NCBI GenBank assembly: GCA_964472265.1
Contig: CAYYJO010000052.1
Coordinates: 1-14,430, forward strand
Source of the DNA: JAGNLA01 sp964472265
Lineage (GTDB): Bacteria; Caldisericota; Caldisericia; JAAYUI01
Direction of reading: 5' to 3'
Length of the DNA: 14,430 bases
The position numbers and the translations under genes were made by a program. This document shows, piece after piece, positions 6,716-13,351 of this stretch; positions within the stretch are counted from its first letter, which is position 1; the number at the start of each line of letters is the position of its first letter. The notes below the pieces were generated by a model, which saw only the letters and a program-made list of their open reading frames with translations, made no database searches and was not told where the DNA came from.

Positions 6716-8103
6716 CAACTGCCCAGCTGGCCTTCATTTCAGGACTCATCCACGACATAGGCAAGCTCTCGCTTGAATTCGTCAAATCCAAGGAACCGCA
6801 AACAACCGTAACCGACTTTCACGGACAAATTTTGTGGCAGGACAAGGAAAAGATTCCCAAGAAACTCTGGCATTTTCTAAACGATCCCTGGCCAGAACAT
6901 CCTGAAGTCACAATTGCCAGGCTTACATGCTCTCATCACGGTTGCCAAAGATGTCTCGGCCCGGATGGCTGTGAAGGTTTGGAAGACCACCCGATTAAAA
7001 AACTGCTCCAGACCTACGACAGGTGCGACACCTCAAACCCTGCTGACTCCGGCAAGCAAATTGCAAACGACATGGAGATGGAGAGCTTCTTTGGCATCAA
7101 AAAGAAAATTGACCCCTTAACGTTCGACGCGATAAGGTTTAACCTTTACCAAAAACTGGATGAAGCGCTGGAATCGTCAAAAACCCCACATCAGCTCATT
7201 TTGGAATGGACAACCCTGATTCTCGGGGCAACAATCAATGCCTTCTGTGAAACAAGGAAGTTTGCCACAGACCTGACTTTGGGGGCACATTTGCTCTCAA
7301 CAGCGATGCTTTTCTCACTTGGCGTCGGTGGGAAGCACATCCTTTGTACATCAATCCCTGTTTCAGAAAAATTCACCAAAGGTTTTTCGATTGGCGAGGA
7401 CGGATGCGAAAGAGCAATCCTGACAACCGAGAGAAACATGCTTCCAGACGAAGTCATTCACGACAGATTCACCCCTTTCAACGAATTCATCTGGCTTGTT
7501 GACGCTCTTCCAGATCACGAGCCGTCGCTTGAATCTATACTTGAAAAATGCAGGACTTCATGGGTTAAACAACCTGAAGATATTGAATCAGGGTACACCT
7601 TCGACAAGCTCACCTTCGACCTCGACAAGCTGAAAGACCATGCAAAACTCTCTTACGCTCAGGATTTGGAGGAGAAGAGGCAGTCGTGGAGCAGGCATCT
7701 GAAAAACCTCAAAAAGGCAGAGGTGCTTGGCAAGCTTGACAGTCAGTGGACCCAACATCTTAAGATGCTTGAAAGCCGGCTTGAGGAAATCGAACAGGTG
7801 CTTTCACAAATTGGATCAGTCAACGAACTGCTGGCCAAAAATGGCTGGGGGGATTGTCCTGAAGCTTATGAATGGGCCTGGTTCTTTCTGGCAAAAACCA
7901 TGTCACCGATTCGTCCTACTTCACCGGTAACCTGGGCACGCCGAATTCTTGAAGAAGACCCTTGTGACTCAAAAGAGTCAGCCGTTAAGTGGGTTTTAGG
8001 ACGAAGACTGACCCTTGGCAGGTGGCTTGCAATCAAACTCGAACAGGCTCAAAAGACCTGTAGGATTGCTGAGTTTGTCAGGGAGTGTTTGCAAACTTCG
8101 TAA
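6679..8103 (+). CDS. HD-domain protein resembling the N-terminal half of Cas10
   Basis: This is a predicted metal-dependent phosphohydrolase. The HD motif is GLIHDIGK with His25, Asp26 and Lys29. A second histidine pair lies in CSHHGC (86-87), and an Asp in the YDRCDTSNPADSGK stretch (about 113-126) resembles the ADRLSSGE-type segment of Cas10 HD domains. Further on, DLTLGAHLLSTA resembles the DTSLYDHSRLTAA region that precedes the palm in Cas10. No GGDD palm motif follows. The C-terminal half has charged, probably coiled-coil stretches. Cysteines 84, 89, 92 and 98 cluster around the HH pair. The start is uncertain: ATG 6679 and ATG 6697 both overlap the CPBP gene and neither has a clear Shine-Dalgarno. 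No CRISPR array or other cas gene is present. The HD fold is fairly sure; kinship to Cas10 is a recognition-based suggestion. Confidence 0.65.
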   Translation: MPQSKKMRSGVLTTAQLAFISGLIHDIGKLSLEFVKSKEPQTTVTDFHGQILWQDKEKIPKKLWHFLNDPWPEHPEVTIARLTCSHHGCQRCLGPDGCEGLEDHPIKKLLQTYDRCDTSNPADSGKQIANDMEMESFFGIKKKIDPLTFDAIRFNLYQKLDEALESSKTPHQLILEWTTLILGATINAFCETRKFATDLTLGAHLLSTAMLFSLGVGGKHILCTSIPVSEKFTKGFSIGEDGCERAILTTERNMLPDEVIHDRFTPFNEFIWLVDALPDHEPSLESILEKCRTSWVKQPEDIESGYTFDKLTFDLDKLKDHAKLSYAQDLEEKRQSWSRHLKNLKKAEVLGKLDSQWTQHLKMLESRLEEIEQVLSQIGSVNELLAKNGWGDCPEAYEWAWFFLAKTMSPIRPTSPVTWARRILEEDPCDSKESAVKWVLGRRLTLGRWLAIKLEQAQKTCRIAEFVRECLQTS

Positions 8104-8141
8104 ACTCATTTATTCGGTTTTTACCAAGAAATGAAGTTTGC
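8091..8141. repeat. Inverted repeat spanning the convergent gene ends
   Basis: GCAAACTTC (8091-8099) and GAAGTTTGC (8133-8141) are exact reverse complements and extend by a G-U and a T-A pair inward. The loop of about 30 nt holds both stop codons of the convergent HD-protein and lipoprotein genes. No T-run follows on either strand, so it is not a classic intrinsic terminator. It could still block 3' decay or be chance. Confidence 0.35.
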
Positions 8142-9345
8142 TGTCAGCACATGCAACCATTATACCAAACCCAGGGATTTCCCACACACTGTCCACTCTT
8201 TCGTCGAACTTGAGACTCTGCACAACTTCGCCTGTTTCAATCTGACGAATCAACACTTTGTAATAGTCTGCTTGATAAATTGCATAATCACCAGACACAA
8301 CCACAAAGGGTCTGTTGTCCAAAGAGATCAAATCATTCCATATCTTTTTGCCAGTAACCGGATCGATGCCCTCGACTTGATATTCATTTTTTGAGCTCGA
8401 GGTTATGAAACAATCCAAACATTTAGTCCTGGCTATCATGTCCATTACCCCTAGGTCTCTTGACCATACTTTTTTGCCATCAGTGGTGTAACAGTCAAAT
8501 TGTTTTTTTTCAGTTGACCCGATGTAAAGTCTGTTGTTTTCAATAATAAACTCTGCTTTATCCAACCCAGGCATGTCATCCAAATTCAGTAACACTTCCT
8601 CGCTGTTTGACGTATGCATTAGAATCTGATTGCCCCGTATGTAACCAAAATTGGATGGGTTATCGAGGTTATGGATCACTTTTGTGATGGAAAGAAGCTT
8701 CTGTAGCTGCGATCCTGTTTCTTTTGACAAAACGTGGACGGATATCGGCTTTTGTGTTTTTGTAAAATACACCACCTCGGATTCACCAACTCTAACATCA
8801 TTGGAATCTTGGGGTATTTTTGAAGACCACAACATTTCTCCCTTATTTGAACAGAAGCACAGCAGTTTTCGATATTCCAACCCGTTGTCTGTCATCTTGG
8901 GCGATAAGCAAAATATCTTGTCCTGTTCGGCTTTCAACACATAATCAATTTTCTCTTTCGTTTGCCATATCGGCCCACCCGTTTTGAGATCAAACCGGCA
9001 TAGGGTATCTCCCTGATTTATGAAAAGTCTGTCGTTAAAAGCTTTGAAATCAATATCAAAATCTTCACTTGGTACAGCATCAACGCCAACCTGAAGGTAC
9101 CAGGTAAATGTCCCCTTATTCATATCAAGGCATTTGAAGGTTGACTTGTAAGGTTTGTTTGAACTAAGAGTATGCAAAACAAAATAACCATCGTATGCTG
9201 ACATCTGAGGTTTTGTAAATGAAAAACCATCGGATTGCTGTGAGTCCAATGAAAATTTCTCAACAAATACCTTGGTTTCCTTCGACTGGCATCCCGCCAG
9301 AACCACCAATAACGCAACAATGGCCAGCGATACAATTTTTTTCAT
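8110..9345 (-). CDS. PQQ-repeat-like beta-propeller lipoprotein
   Basis: This is a secreted lipoprotein. The signal peptide ends in Leu-Ala-Gly-Cys19, followed by Gln at +2, with no inner-membrane retention Asp. The body contains repeated units of the PQQ-like/WD-type propeller pattern, each a short strand, a 'D..TG/KG' turn and a Trp: CLDMNKGTFTW, FDLKTGGPIW, CSNKGEMLW, YTTDGKKVW and IDPVTGKKIW. The 411-residue length fits a six- to eight-bladed propeller. Such propellers serve as scaffolds (as in BamB) or bind ligands. No PQQ enzyme residues are evident, so no enzymatic role is proposed. It is the second gene of a two-gene minus-strand operon, 26 nt after the DUF4870-like gene. Its ribosome-binding site is a run of eight G. 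Its 3' end is 6 nt from the stop of the convergent HD gene. Confidence 0.8.
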   Translation of the reverse strand: MKKIVSLAIVALLVVLAGCQSKETKVFVEKFSLDSQQSDGFSFTKPQMSAYDGYFVLHTLSSNKPYKSTFKCLDMNKGTFTWYLQVGVDAVPSEDFDIDFKAFNDRLFINQGDTLCRFDLKTGGPIWQTKEKIDYVLKAEQDKIFCLSPKMTDNGLEYRKLLCFCSNKGEMLWSSKIPQDSNDVRVGESEVVYFTKTQKPISVHVLSKETGSQLQKLLSITKVIHNLDNPSNFGYIRGNQILMHTSNSEEVLLNLDDMPGLDKAEFIIENNRLYIGSTEKKQFDCYTTDGKKVWSRDLGVMDMIARTKCLDCFITSSSKNEYQVEGIDPVTGKKIWNDLISLDNRPFVVVSGDYAIYQADYYKVLIRQIETGEVVQSLKFDERVDSVWEIPGFGIMVACADSKLHFLVKTE

Positions 9346-9348
9346 TTT

Positions 9349-9356
9349 CCCCCCCC
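9349..9356 (-). promoter_or_regulatory. Poly-G ribosome-binding site of the propeller lipoprotein
   Basis: On the minus strand, eight consecutive G residues lie 3 nt upstream of the ATG at 9345. This run is the only purine-rich element available as a Shine-Dalgarno. Homopolymers of this length are prone to slippage, so the length could vary between cells. Confidence 0.6.
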
Positions 9357-9371
9357 GAAGTCTTTTTACAT

Positions 9372-9788
9372 TTATCCTCTGAAAATCCTGTTTGCAATTG
9401 GGGATACCCAGATGATATTGGCATAACCACCCTTGTTTGCTTTGATCGCACTCCAGAATGCGGTTCCATAGAACATAACCAGCATGCCCATCAGACCGTA
9501 CTGGTAGACAAAGAAAACATTCTGAGGCCCCGTGAACTGGCCGACGCCCTGGTAAATCAGATACCAGAGCAAAAGAACCAGGGCCATTACGACTCCGTTT
9601 ATAACAGACGACACTGCATGCTTGCCGGCAAACCGGTTTCCTCTGACAGGCTCGAACACTCCGAACATTACAAGCACTCCGACAAGCCCCATCGTGGCGT
9701 GTGAAAGGACTGAAAAAAGTCTGGAATCTTCGTTGATTTCCGGCCTTGGTGCTGGTTGCTGGGCAGTGGTTTTATCTATCTCGTTCAT
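9372..9788 (-). CDS. DUF4870/Tic20-like small membrane protein
   Basis: This 138-residue protein has a charged, proline-containing N-terminal tail of about 25 residues. Three hydrophobic segments follow, at about residues 30-47, 62-80 and 95-113. The first helix begins with a SHATMG sequence, and the end AIKANKGGYANIIWVSPIANRIF matches the usual end of the DUF4870 family, whose function is unknown. The ATG at 9788 is essentially forced, because an in-frame TAG lies at 9800-9798 on the minus strand. No Shine-Dalgarno is present, which agrees with the predicted leaderless transcript. It leads a two-gene operon with the propeller lipoprotein and diverges from the hdr cluster. Confidence 0.7.
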   Translation of the reverse strand: MNEIDKTTAQQPAPRPEINEDSRLFSVLSHATMGLVGVLVMFGVFEPVRGNRFAGKHAVSSVINGVVMALVLLLWYLIYQGVGQFTGPQNVFFVYQYGLMGMLVMFYGTAFWSAIKANKGGYANIIWVSPIANRIFRG

Positions 9789-9794
9789 GTGCAG

Positions 9795-9823
9795 ATTCTA
9801 TAGAAACCATCTTTATTGGTCAA
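9795..9823 (-). promoter_or_regulatory. Leaderless promoter of the DUF4870-like/lipoprotein operon
   Basis: Reading the minus strand: TTGACC (9823-9818), a 17-nt spacer, then TAGAAT (9800-9795). The -35 and -10 boxes each match consensus at 5 of 6 positions. The expected start, 7 nt past the -10 box, is the A of the ATG at 9788. The -10 box itself contains the in-frame stop TAG that bars any longer reading frame. Confidence 0.65.
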
Positions 9824-9836
9824 GCCTTGACAAATA
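9814..9836. promoter_or_regulatory. 23-bp palindrome, candidate operator
   Basis: TATT-G-GTCAAG-C-CTTGAC-A-AATA is a palindrome centred on 9825 with 10 of 11 base pairs matching. It covers the -35 box of the minus-strand promoter. The 1-nt centre excludes a stable RNA hairpin, so a dimeric DNA-binding repressor is the likeliest reader. It does not match the Rex consensus (TTGTGAA-N4-TTCACAA). The regulator is unknown. Confidence 0.55.
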
Positions 9837-9909
9837 GGAATACAGCATTGACAAAAATTTAATGGGCCTCTTTACTCTGTTTTAACCGTTGAAACCCTTT
9901 GATTTCCAC

Positions 9910-9938
9910 TTGACTGCTAGTTTTTTAGAAAATACAAT
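9910..9938 (+). promoter_or_regulatory. Sigma70-type promoter of the hdr cluster
   Basis: TTGACT (9910-9915), a 17-nt spacer, then TACAAT (9933-9938). Each box matches consensus at 5 of 6 positions. The start would lie near 9945, giving a leader of about 63 nt that ends in the AAAGGGG ribosome-binding site of hdrC. A weaker candidate, TTGACA (9848-9853) with TTTACT (9871-9876) at 17-nt spacing, lies upstream on the same strand. Confidence 0.6.
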
Positions 9939-10007
9939 CTTGTTTGTGTGTAAAGCATTATTTCTAAAAAAGCTTGACAATTATTATTTGTTGAAAGGGG
10001 TGATTTT

Positions 10008-10520
10008 GTGAGTGAGCAGAAAGACGCCGCCACCATCCCGGTAAAAGCCTTAAATCCCAACTTCAAGTACGAGGTTGCTGGCCTTGCCGGTGGTGAACGC
10101 ATCAAAAGCTGTTTCCAGTGCGGTACCTGCACAGCCTCCTGTCCGGTAAGAGCAACCGATGAGAGTTACAATCCAAGAAAAATCATCAGAATGGTGCTTT
10201 TGGGCATGAGAGACGAAGTGTTGGGCAATGAACCCATCTGGTTGTGTACCTATTGTTACACCTGCCAGGAACGCTGTCCACAGGATGTCGGCATTACAGA
10301 CCTTATGTTTGCGCTCAAAAATCTGGCAACACGCGAGGGTCACATGCATCCTTCATACACTCCACAGATAGACGTGCTGGCAAACTTTGGCAGGATGTAC
10401 GAGGTCTCCGATTTCGACAACAAAAAGAGAGCAAAGATGGGACTTCCTGCCCTCGAAAACAAGAAGGAATTCATCGAGGCCGTTCTTGTGTCAAACGATC
10501 TTAAGAAGGAGGCCAAGTGA
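10008..10520 (+). CDS. hdrC: HdrC-like Fe-S subunit of a soluble heterodisulfide reductase complex
   Basis: This 170-residue ferredoxin-type protein has two complete [4Fe-4S] motifs: Cys35, 38, 41 and 45 (followed by Pro), and Cys80, 83, 86 and 90 (followed by Pro). Their spacing and the intervening NPRKIIRMVLLG helix are typical of HdrC, which carries electrons between HdrA and the disulfide-reducing HdrB. There are no transmembrane helices, so it belongs to the soluble HdrABC type and not HdrDE. The start is GTG at 10008, with AAAGGGG about 7 nt upstream. Its stop overlaps the hdrB start by one base. It is the first gene of the cluster, downstream of the promoter at 9910-9938. Confidence 0.9.
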   Translation: MSEQKDAATIPVKALNPNFKYEVAGLAGGERIKSCFQCGTCTASCPVRATDESYNPRKIIRMVLLGMRDEVLGNEPIWLCTYCYTCQERCPQDVGITDLMFALKNLATREGHMHPSYTPQIDVLANFGRMYEVSDFDNKKRAKMGLPALENKKEFIEAVLVSNDLKKEAK

Positions 10521-11425
10521 TGAAGTACGCTCTCTTTCTAGGCTGCACCATACCTGCACGCGCTCTCCACTATGAGCTTTCTGCAAGGAAAGTCGCCGAG
10601 AAGCTCGGAATAGAACTTGTCGACATGCCTGGCGCCTCATGCTGCGGCATGCCAATGGTCAACGTCAACAGGCACGCCTCAATGGTCATGTCAGCCGGAG
10701 CGCTGGCACAGGCCGAAGAGATGGGTCTCGACATTGTCACCCTCTGCTCTGCCTGCAACTCAACCCTCTCGGAAGTTTCTGAACACCTCAGACACAACAA
10801 GGCGGAACGTGAAAAAATCAACGCCGAACTTGCCAAGATTGGCAAAAAAGGCTACAAGGGCGAAGCAAAAGTCATCCACTTCACAAAGCTCCTGGCTGAA
10901 AAAGTTGGCCCGGCAGGCATCAAGGAAAAGGTTGTAAAGTCGCTCAAAGGCGCGACCTTCGTCACCCACTCCGGCTGCCACTATCTCAAGCCATCAGAAG
11001 TGTTTGGCAAGTTTGACAATCCGGAAGCCCCCGTCACTCTTAACGAACTGGTCAAGGCAACTGGCGCAACCGTCAAAACAATCGCCAACCCGAACGAATG
11101 CTGCGGCGGCGGTATCCTTGGCATCAAGGAAAACACGGCCGTTTCAATCGCAGCCAGCAAACTCGACAGGATCAAACAGTATGCAGGCGACGTTGACGGA
11201 CTCGTCCTTCACTGCCCGTTCTGCAACATCCAGTACGAGGCTCACCAGAAGAAGCTCGAGCGTGACACCGGAAAGGCAATTGACATTCCGGTTCTCTTCC
11301 TCCCGCAGATTCTTGGACTCGCACTTGGCATTCCCGATGCCGATCTCGGCTTCTCACAGCACAAGATCAAGCCGAAATCATTGCTTGAAAAGTTCGCTCC
11401 GGCTCCGGCAGCCGCGGCACAGTAG
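10520..11425 (+). CDS. hdrB: HdrB-like subunit with two CCG cysteine domains
   Basis: This is the catalytic-type HdrB subunit, about 301 residues. Both CCG domains are intact: Cys9, Cys41-Cys42-Gly, Cys76 and Cys79 in the first; Cys153, Cys194-Cys195-Gly, Cys232 and Cys235 in the second. In methanogen HdrB these ten cysteines hold two noncubane [4Fe-4S] clusters that reduce the CoM-S-S-CoB disulfide. In bacteria that substrate is absent and the physiological acceptor is generally unknown. The ATG at 10520 is chosen over GTG 10517 because AAGGAGG lies 7 nt upstream. The C-terminus is Ala/Pro-rich. With all cysteines present, the protein should be able to bind both clusters. Confidence 0.92.
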   Translation: MKYALFLGCTIPARALHYELSARKVAEKLGIELVDMPGASCCGMPMVNVNRHASMVMSAGALAQAEEMGLDIVTLCSACNSTLSEVSEHLRHNKAEREKINAELAKIGKKGYKGEAKVIHFTKLLAEKVGPAGIKEKVVKSLKGATFVTHSGCHYLKPSEVFGKFDNPEAPVTLNELVKATGATVKTIANPNECCGGGILGIKENTAVSIAASKLDRIKQYAGDVDGLVLHCPFCNIQYEAHQKKLERDTGKAIDIPVLFLPQILGLALGIPDADLGFSQHKIKPKSLLEKFAPAPAAAAQ

Positions 11426-11433
11426 GAGGGGCG

Positions 11434-12669
11434 ATGGAAAAATACAAATACGTCATCGTAGGTAATGGAATCGCCGGACTCAGAGCAGCCGACACCATCC
11501 GCCTCCACGACAAGGAAAACCAAATCCTGATCATCTCCGAAGAGCCTTATCTCAGCTACTCCAGACCGCTCATCTCATATCTGATCGGCGGAGAGACCAC
11601 TCAGGAAAAGATGTACTACCACGACAAAGACTGGTACGACAAGAGAAACATAAAACTCATGCTCGGACAGCCGGTCGTCAAGTACATGCCGATTGAAAAC
11701 AAAATCGCCCTAAACGACGGAACTGAAATCGCTTACGAAAAGCTCCTCGTTGCAACAGGCGGAAAGACACAGATCCCTGACACGCCTGGCGCAAACCTTC
11801 CAGGCGTATTCACCTTCACACACCTTGGCCCAACCCTCGAGATCATGGAGATGATCAAACAGGGCAAGATCAAAAGGGCTGTCGTGGTCGGTGGCGGACT
11901 CGTCGGTCTAAAGGCCTGCCAGGGTCTCGTTGATGCCGGAGTTGACGTAACATGCGTCATCTCCTCAGGACAGATCATGAGCCAGCTTCTGGACGAAACC
12001 GCAGCATCAATTGTCAAGAGGAGACTCGACCGCAAAGGAATCAGAATCATCCTCAACACTTCTGTTACCGCAATCACCGGCAACGGCAAGGTTGAAGGCG
12101 TGGTTCTGGAGTCTGGCGACGAACACGAAACAGACATCGTCGTTCTGGCAAAAGGCGTCGCTCCTGACCTCAAGTACATCAAAGGCACCGAAATCAAGTG
12201 CGGATCAGGCATTGTCGTCGACAAACACATGAGAACAAACATACCCAATGTCTGGGCTGCAGGCGACTGCACCGAGACCTACGAGGAATCGTTCGGCAGA
12301 TCGACAACAAACCTGGTCTGGCCAAGGGCTTCCGAACAGGGACAGGTTGCCGGACTCAACATGGTCGGCATCCCAAAGGAATACCGCGGCTGGTTCTGGA
12401 TGAACTCGTTCCAGTTCTACGGCCTCTCCTGCATCAGCATCGGAGATGTTAGGCCAACCGGCGGATCCCACGAAGTGATGATCTCCCAGAACATAAAGGA
12501 AGGCCTGTATCGCAAGGTTGTCATCCAGAATGACAGGATTGCCGGCGCCCTCTTCGTTGGAAAGATCGCCACAATCGGAACCATCAACGGTCTGGTCAAA
12601 AAGCAGATCACAATAAAAGGACACAAGGAAGAAGTGCTTGAAGACAAACTCGCACTTCTGATCTTCTAG
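11434..12669 (+). CDS. FAD-dependent pyridine-nucleotide oxidoreductase (NirB/rubredoxin-reductase-like)
   Basis: This is a two-dinucleotide-fold flavoprotein of 411 residues. The FAD motif is GNGIAG (10-15), the second Rossmann motif GGGLVG (153-158), and the C-terminal FAD motif VWAAGDC (273-279). The YSRPLIS segment near residue 50 resembles NirB and ferredoxin/rubredoxin reductases. There is no redox disulfide and no NOX-type active-site Cys. The position after the second nucleotide-binding strand, normally Glu for NADH, is Ile176 (CVISS), so nucleotide preference cannot be read off. The start has AGGAGGG 3 nt upstream. Lying between hdrB and an Fe-S protein, it is probably the pyridine-nucleotide entry or exit module of the Hdr complex, in place of FlxAB or the Mvh hydrogenase. 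That role is inferred. Confidence 0.85.
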   Translation: MEKYKYVIVGNGIAGLRAADTIRLHDKENQILIISEEPYLSYSRPLISYLIGGETTQEKMYYHDKDWYDKRNIKLMLGQPVVKYMPIENKIALNDGTEIAYEKLLVATGGKTQIPDTPGANLPGVFTFTHLGPTLEIMEMIKQGKIKRAVVVGGGLVGLKACQGLVDAGVDVTCVISSGQIMSQLLDETAASIVKRRLDRKGIRIILNTSVTAITGNGKVEGVVLESGDEHETDIVVLAKGVAPDLKYIKGTEIKCGSGIVVDKHMRTNIPNVWAAGDCTETYEESFGRSTTNLVWPRASEQGQVAGLNMVGIPKEYRGWFWMNSFQFYGLSCISIGDVRPTGGSHEVMISQNIKEGLYRKVVIQNDRIAGALFVGKIATIGTINGLVKKQITIKGHKEEVLEDKLALLIF

Positions 12670-12682
12670 GAGGCTTGGAGAA

Positions 12683-13342
12683 ATGAAAACTATCCTAGTG
12701 GATTTTGAAAAGTGCGTTGGATGCAGGCTCTGTGAAAGGGCATGCCTCAAGAAGCACTCTGCTGACACCAACGGCGAAGGCATAGAGAAGGAACTCACAA
12801 AACAGAGGGTTCATATCGAACTGGCCGGAACAAGGCCATATCCGCTTCGCTGCCGTCATTGCGACGATGCCCAGTGCGTTACGGCCTGCATGACAGGCGC
12901 AATGCACTATGACACTGAAACCGGCATGGTCAACATTGACTATGACAAGTGCATTGCCTGCTGGATGTGCGTTATGAACTGCCCGTACGGCGGAGTCCTT
13001 CCAAACGAAGACTACACGCATGTTCTCAAGTGCGACCGCTGCCTTGACCTCGATGTGCCGGCATGCGTTGAAGCCTGCCCGAAGGACGCCCTCATTTTCG
13101 AAGAAGTCGAGATGAGAGACGACAACCTTTGCGTTGGCTGTGGTCTCTGCGTCGAAGTCTGCCCGTTTACGGCCATCACAATGGTTCAAACAGAGCGCGG
13201 TCTCAAATCGAGAACAAACCGTGATCTGTGCAGGGGATGCTCACTTTGTGCAACCTCCTGCCCGTATGGCGCGATCTTCATGAACTTCCACACCACCGAC
13301 AAGCTGACCGACCACGTCAGGGAAGTCATTGAGAGCTTTTAA
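12683..13342 (+). CDS. Electron-transfer protein with six predicted [4Fe-4S] clusters
   Basis: This is a 219-residue Fe-S protein with 24 cysteines in six four-Cys motifs. Residues 1-135 follow the DmsB/HycB-type four-cluster pattern: Cys11/14/17/21, Cys57/60/65/69, Cys90/93/96/100 and Cys117/120/128/132. Residues 146-200 are an added two-cluster ferredoxin: Cys150/153/156/160 and Cys183/186/189/193. The last motifs end in CP followed by FTAI or YGAI, as in bacterial ferredoxins. There is no Tat or Sec signal, so unlike DmsB partners it should stay in the cytoplasm. AGGAGG lies 9 nt before the ATG. It sits between the flavoprotein and the MvhD-like gene and probably wires them together. Confidence 0.88.
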   Translation: MKTILVDFEKCVGCRLCERACLKKHSADTNGEGIEKELTKQRVHIELAGTRPYPLRCRHCDDAQCVTACMTGAMHYDTETGMVNIDYDKCIACWMCVMNCPYGGVLPNEDYTHVLKCDRCLDLDVPACVEACPKDALIFEEVEMRDDNLCVGCGLCVEVCPFTAITMVQTERGLKSRTNRDLCRGCSLCATSCPYGAIFMNFHTTDKLTDHVREVIESF

Positions 13343-13351
13343 GGAGGACAG

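Noticed and set aside
6679..8103. An active CRISPR type III system
   Set aside because: Only an HD-like region is present. There is no palm GGDD motif, no Cas7/Cas5/Csm/Cmr neighbours and no repeat-spacer array in the window.
8091..8141. Bidirectional intrinsic terminator
   Set aside because: The loop is over 30 nt long and neither strand has a T-run after the stem.
9219..9704. Plus-strand open frame (161 codons) across the start of the propeller lipoprotein and the DUF4870-like gene
   Set aside because: The minus-strand genes here have a signal peptide, a lipobox and family-like endings; the plus-strand translation has no such features.
9974..10002. TTGACA at 9974-9979 as the hdrC promoter
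   Set aside because: At 17-nt spacing the -10 position reads GGGGTG, which overlaps the ribosome-binding site. The TTGACT/TACAAT pair at 9910-9938 is a far better promoter.
11733..12272. Minus-strand open frame (179 codons) inside the flavoprotein gene
   Set aside because: Antisense shadow; the plus-strand frame carries the conserved GGGLVG and AAGDC motifs across the same bases.
12205..12798. Long minus-strand open frame (197 codons) opposite the flavoprotein and Fe-S protein genes
   Set aside because: It lies wholly over two well-supported genes with complete motifs, has no ribosome-binding site logic and no recognisable protein features. It is a shadow of biased codon use.
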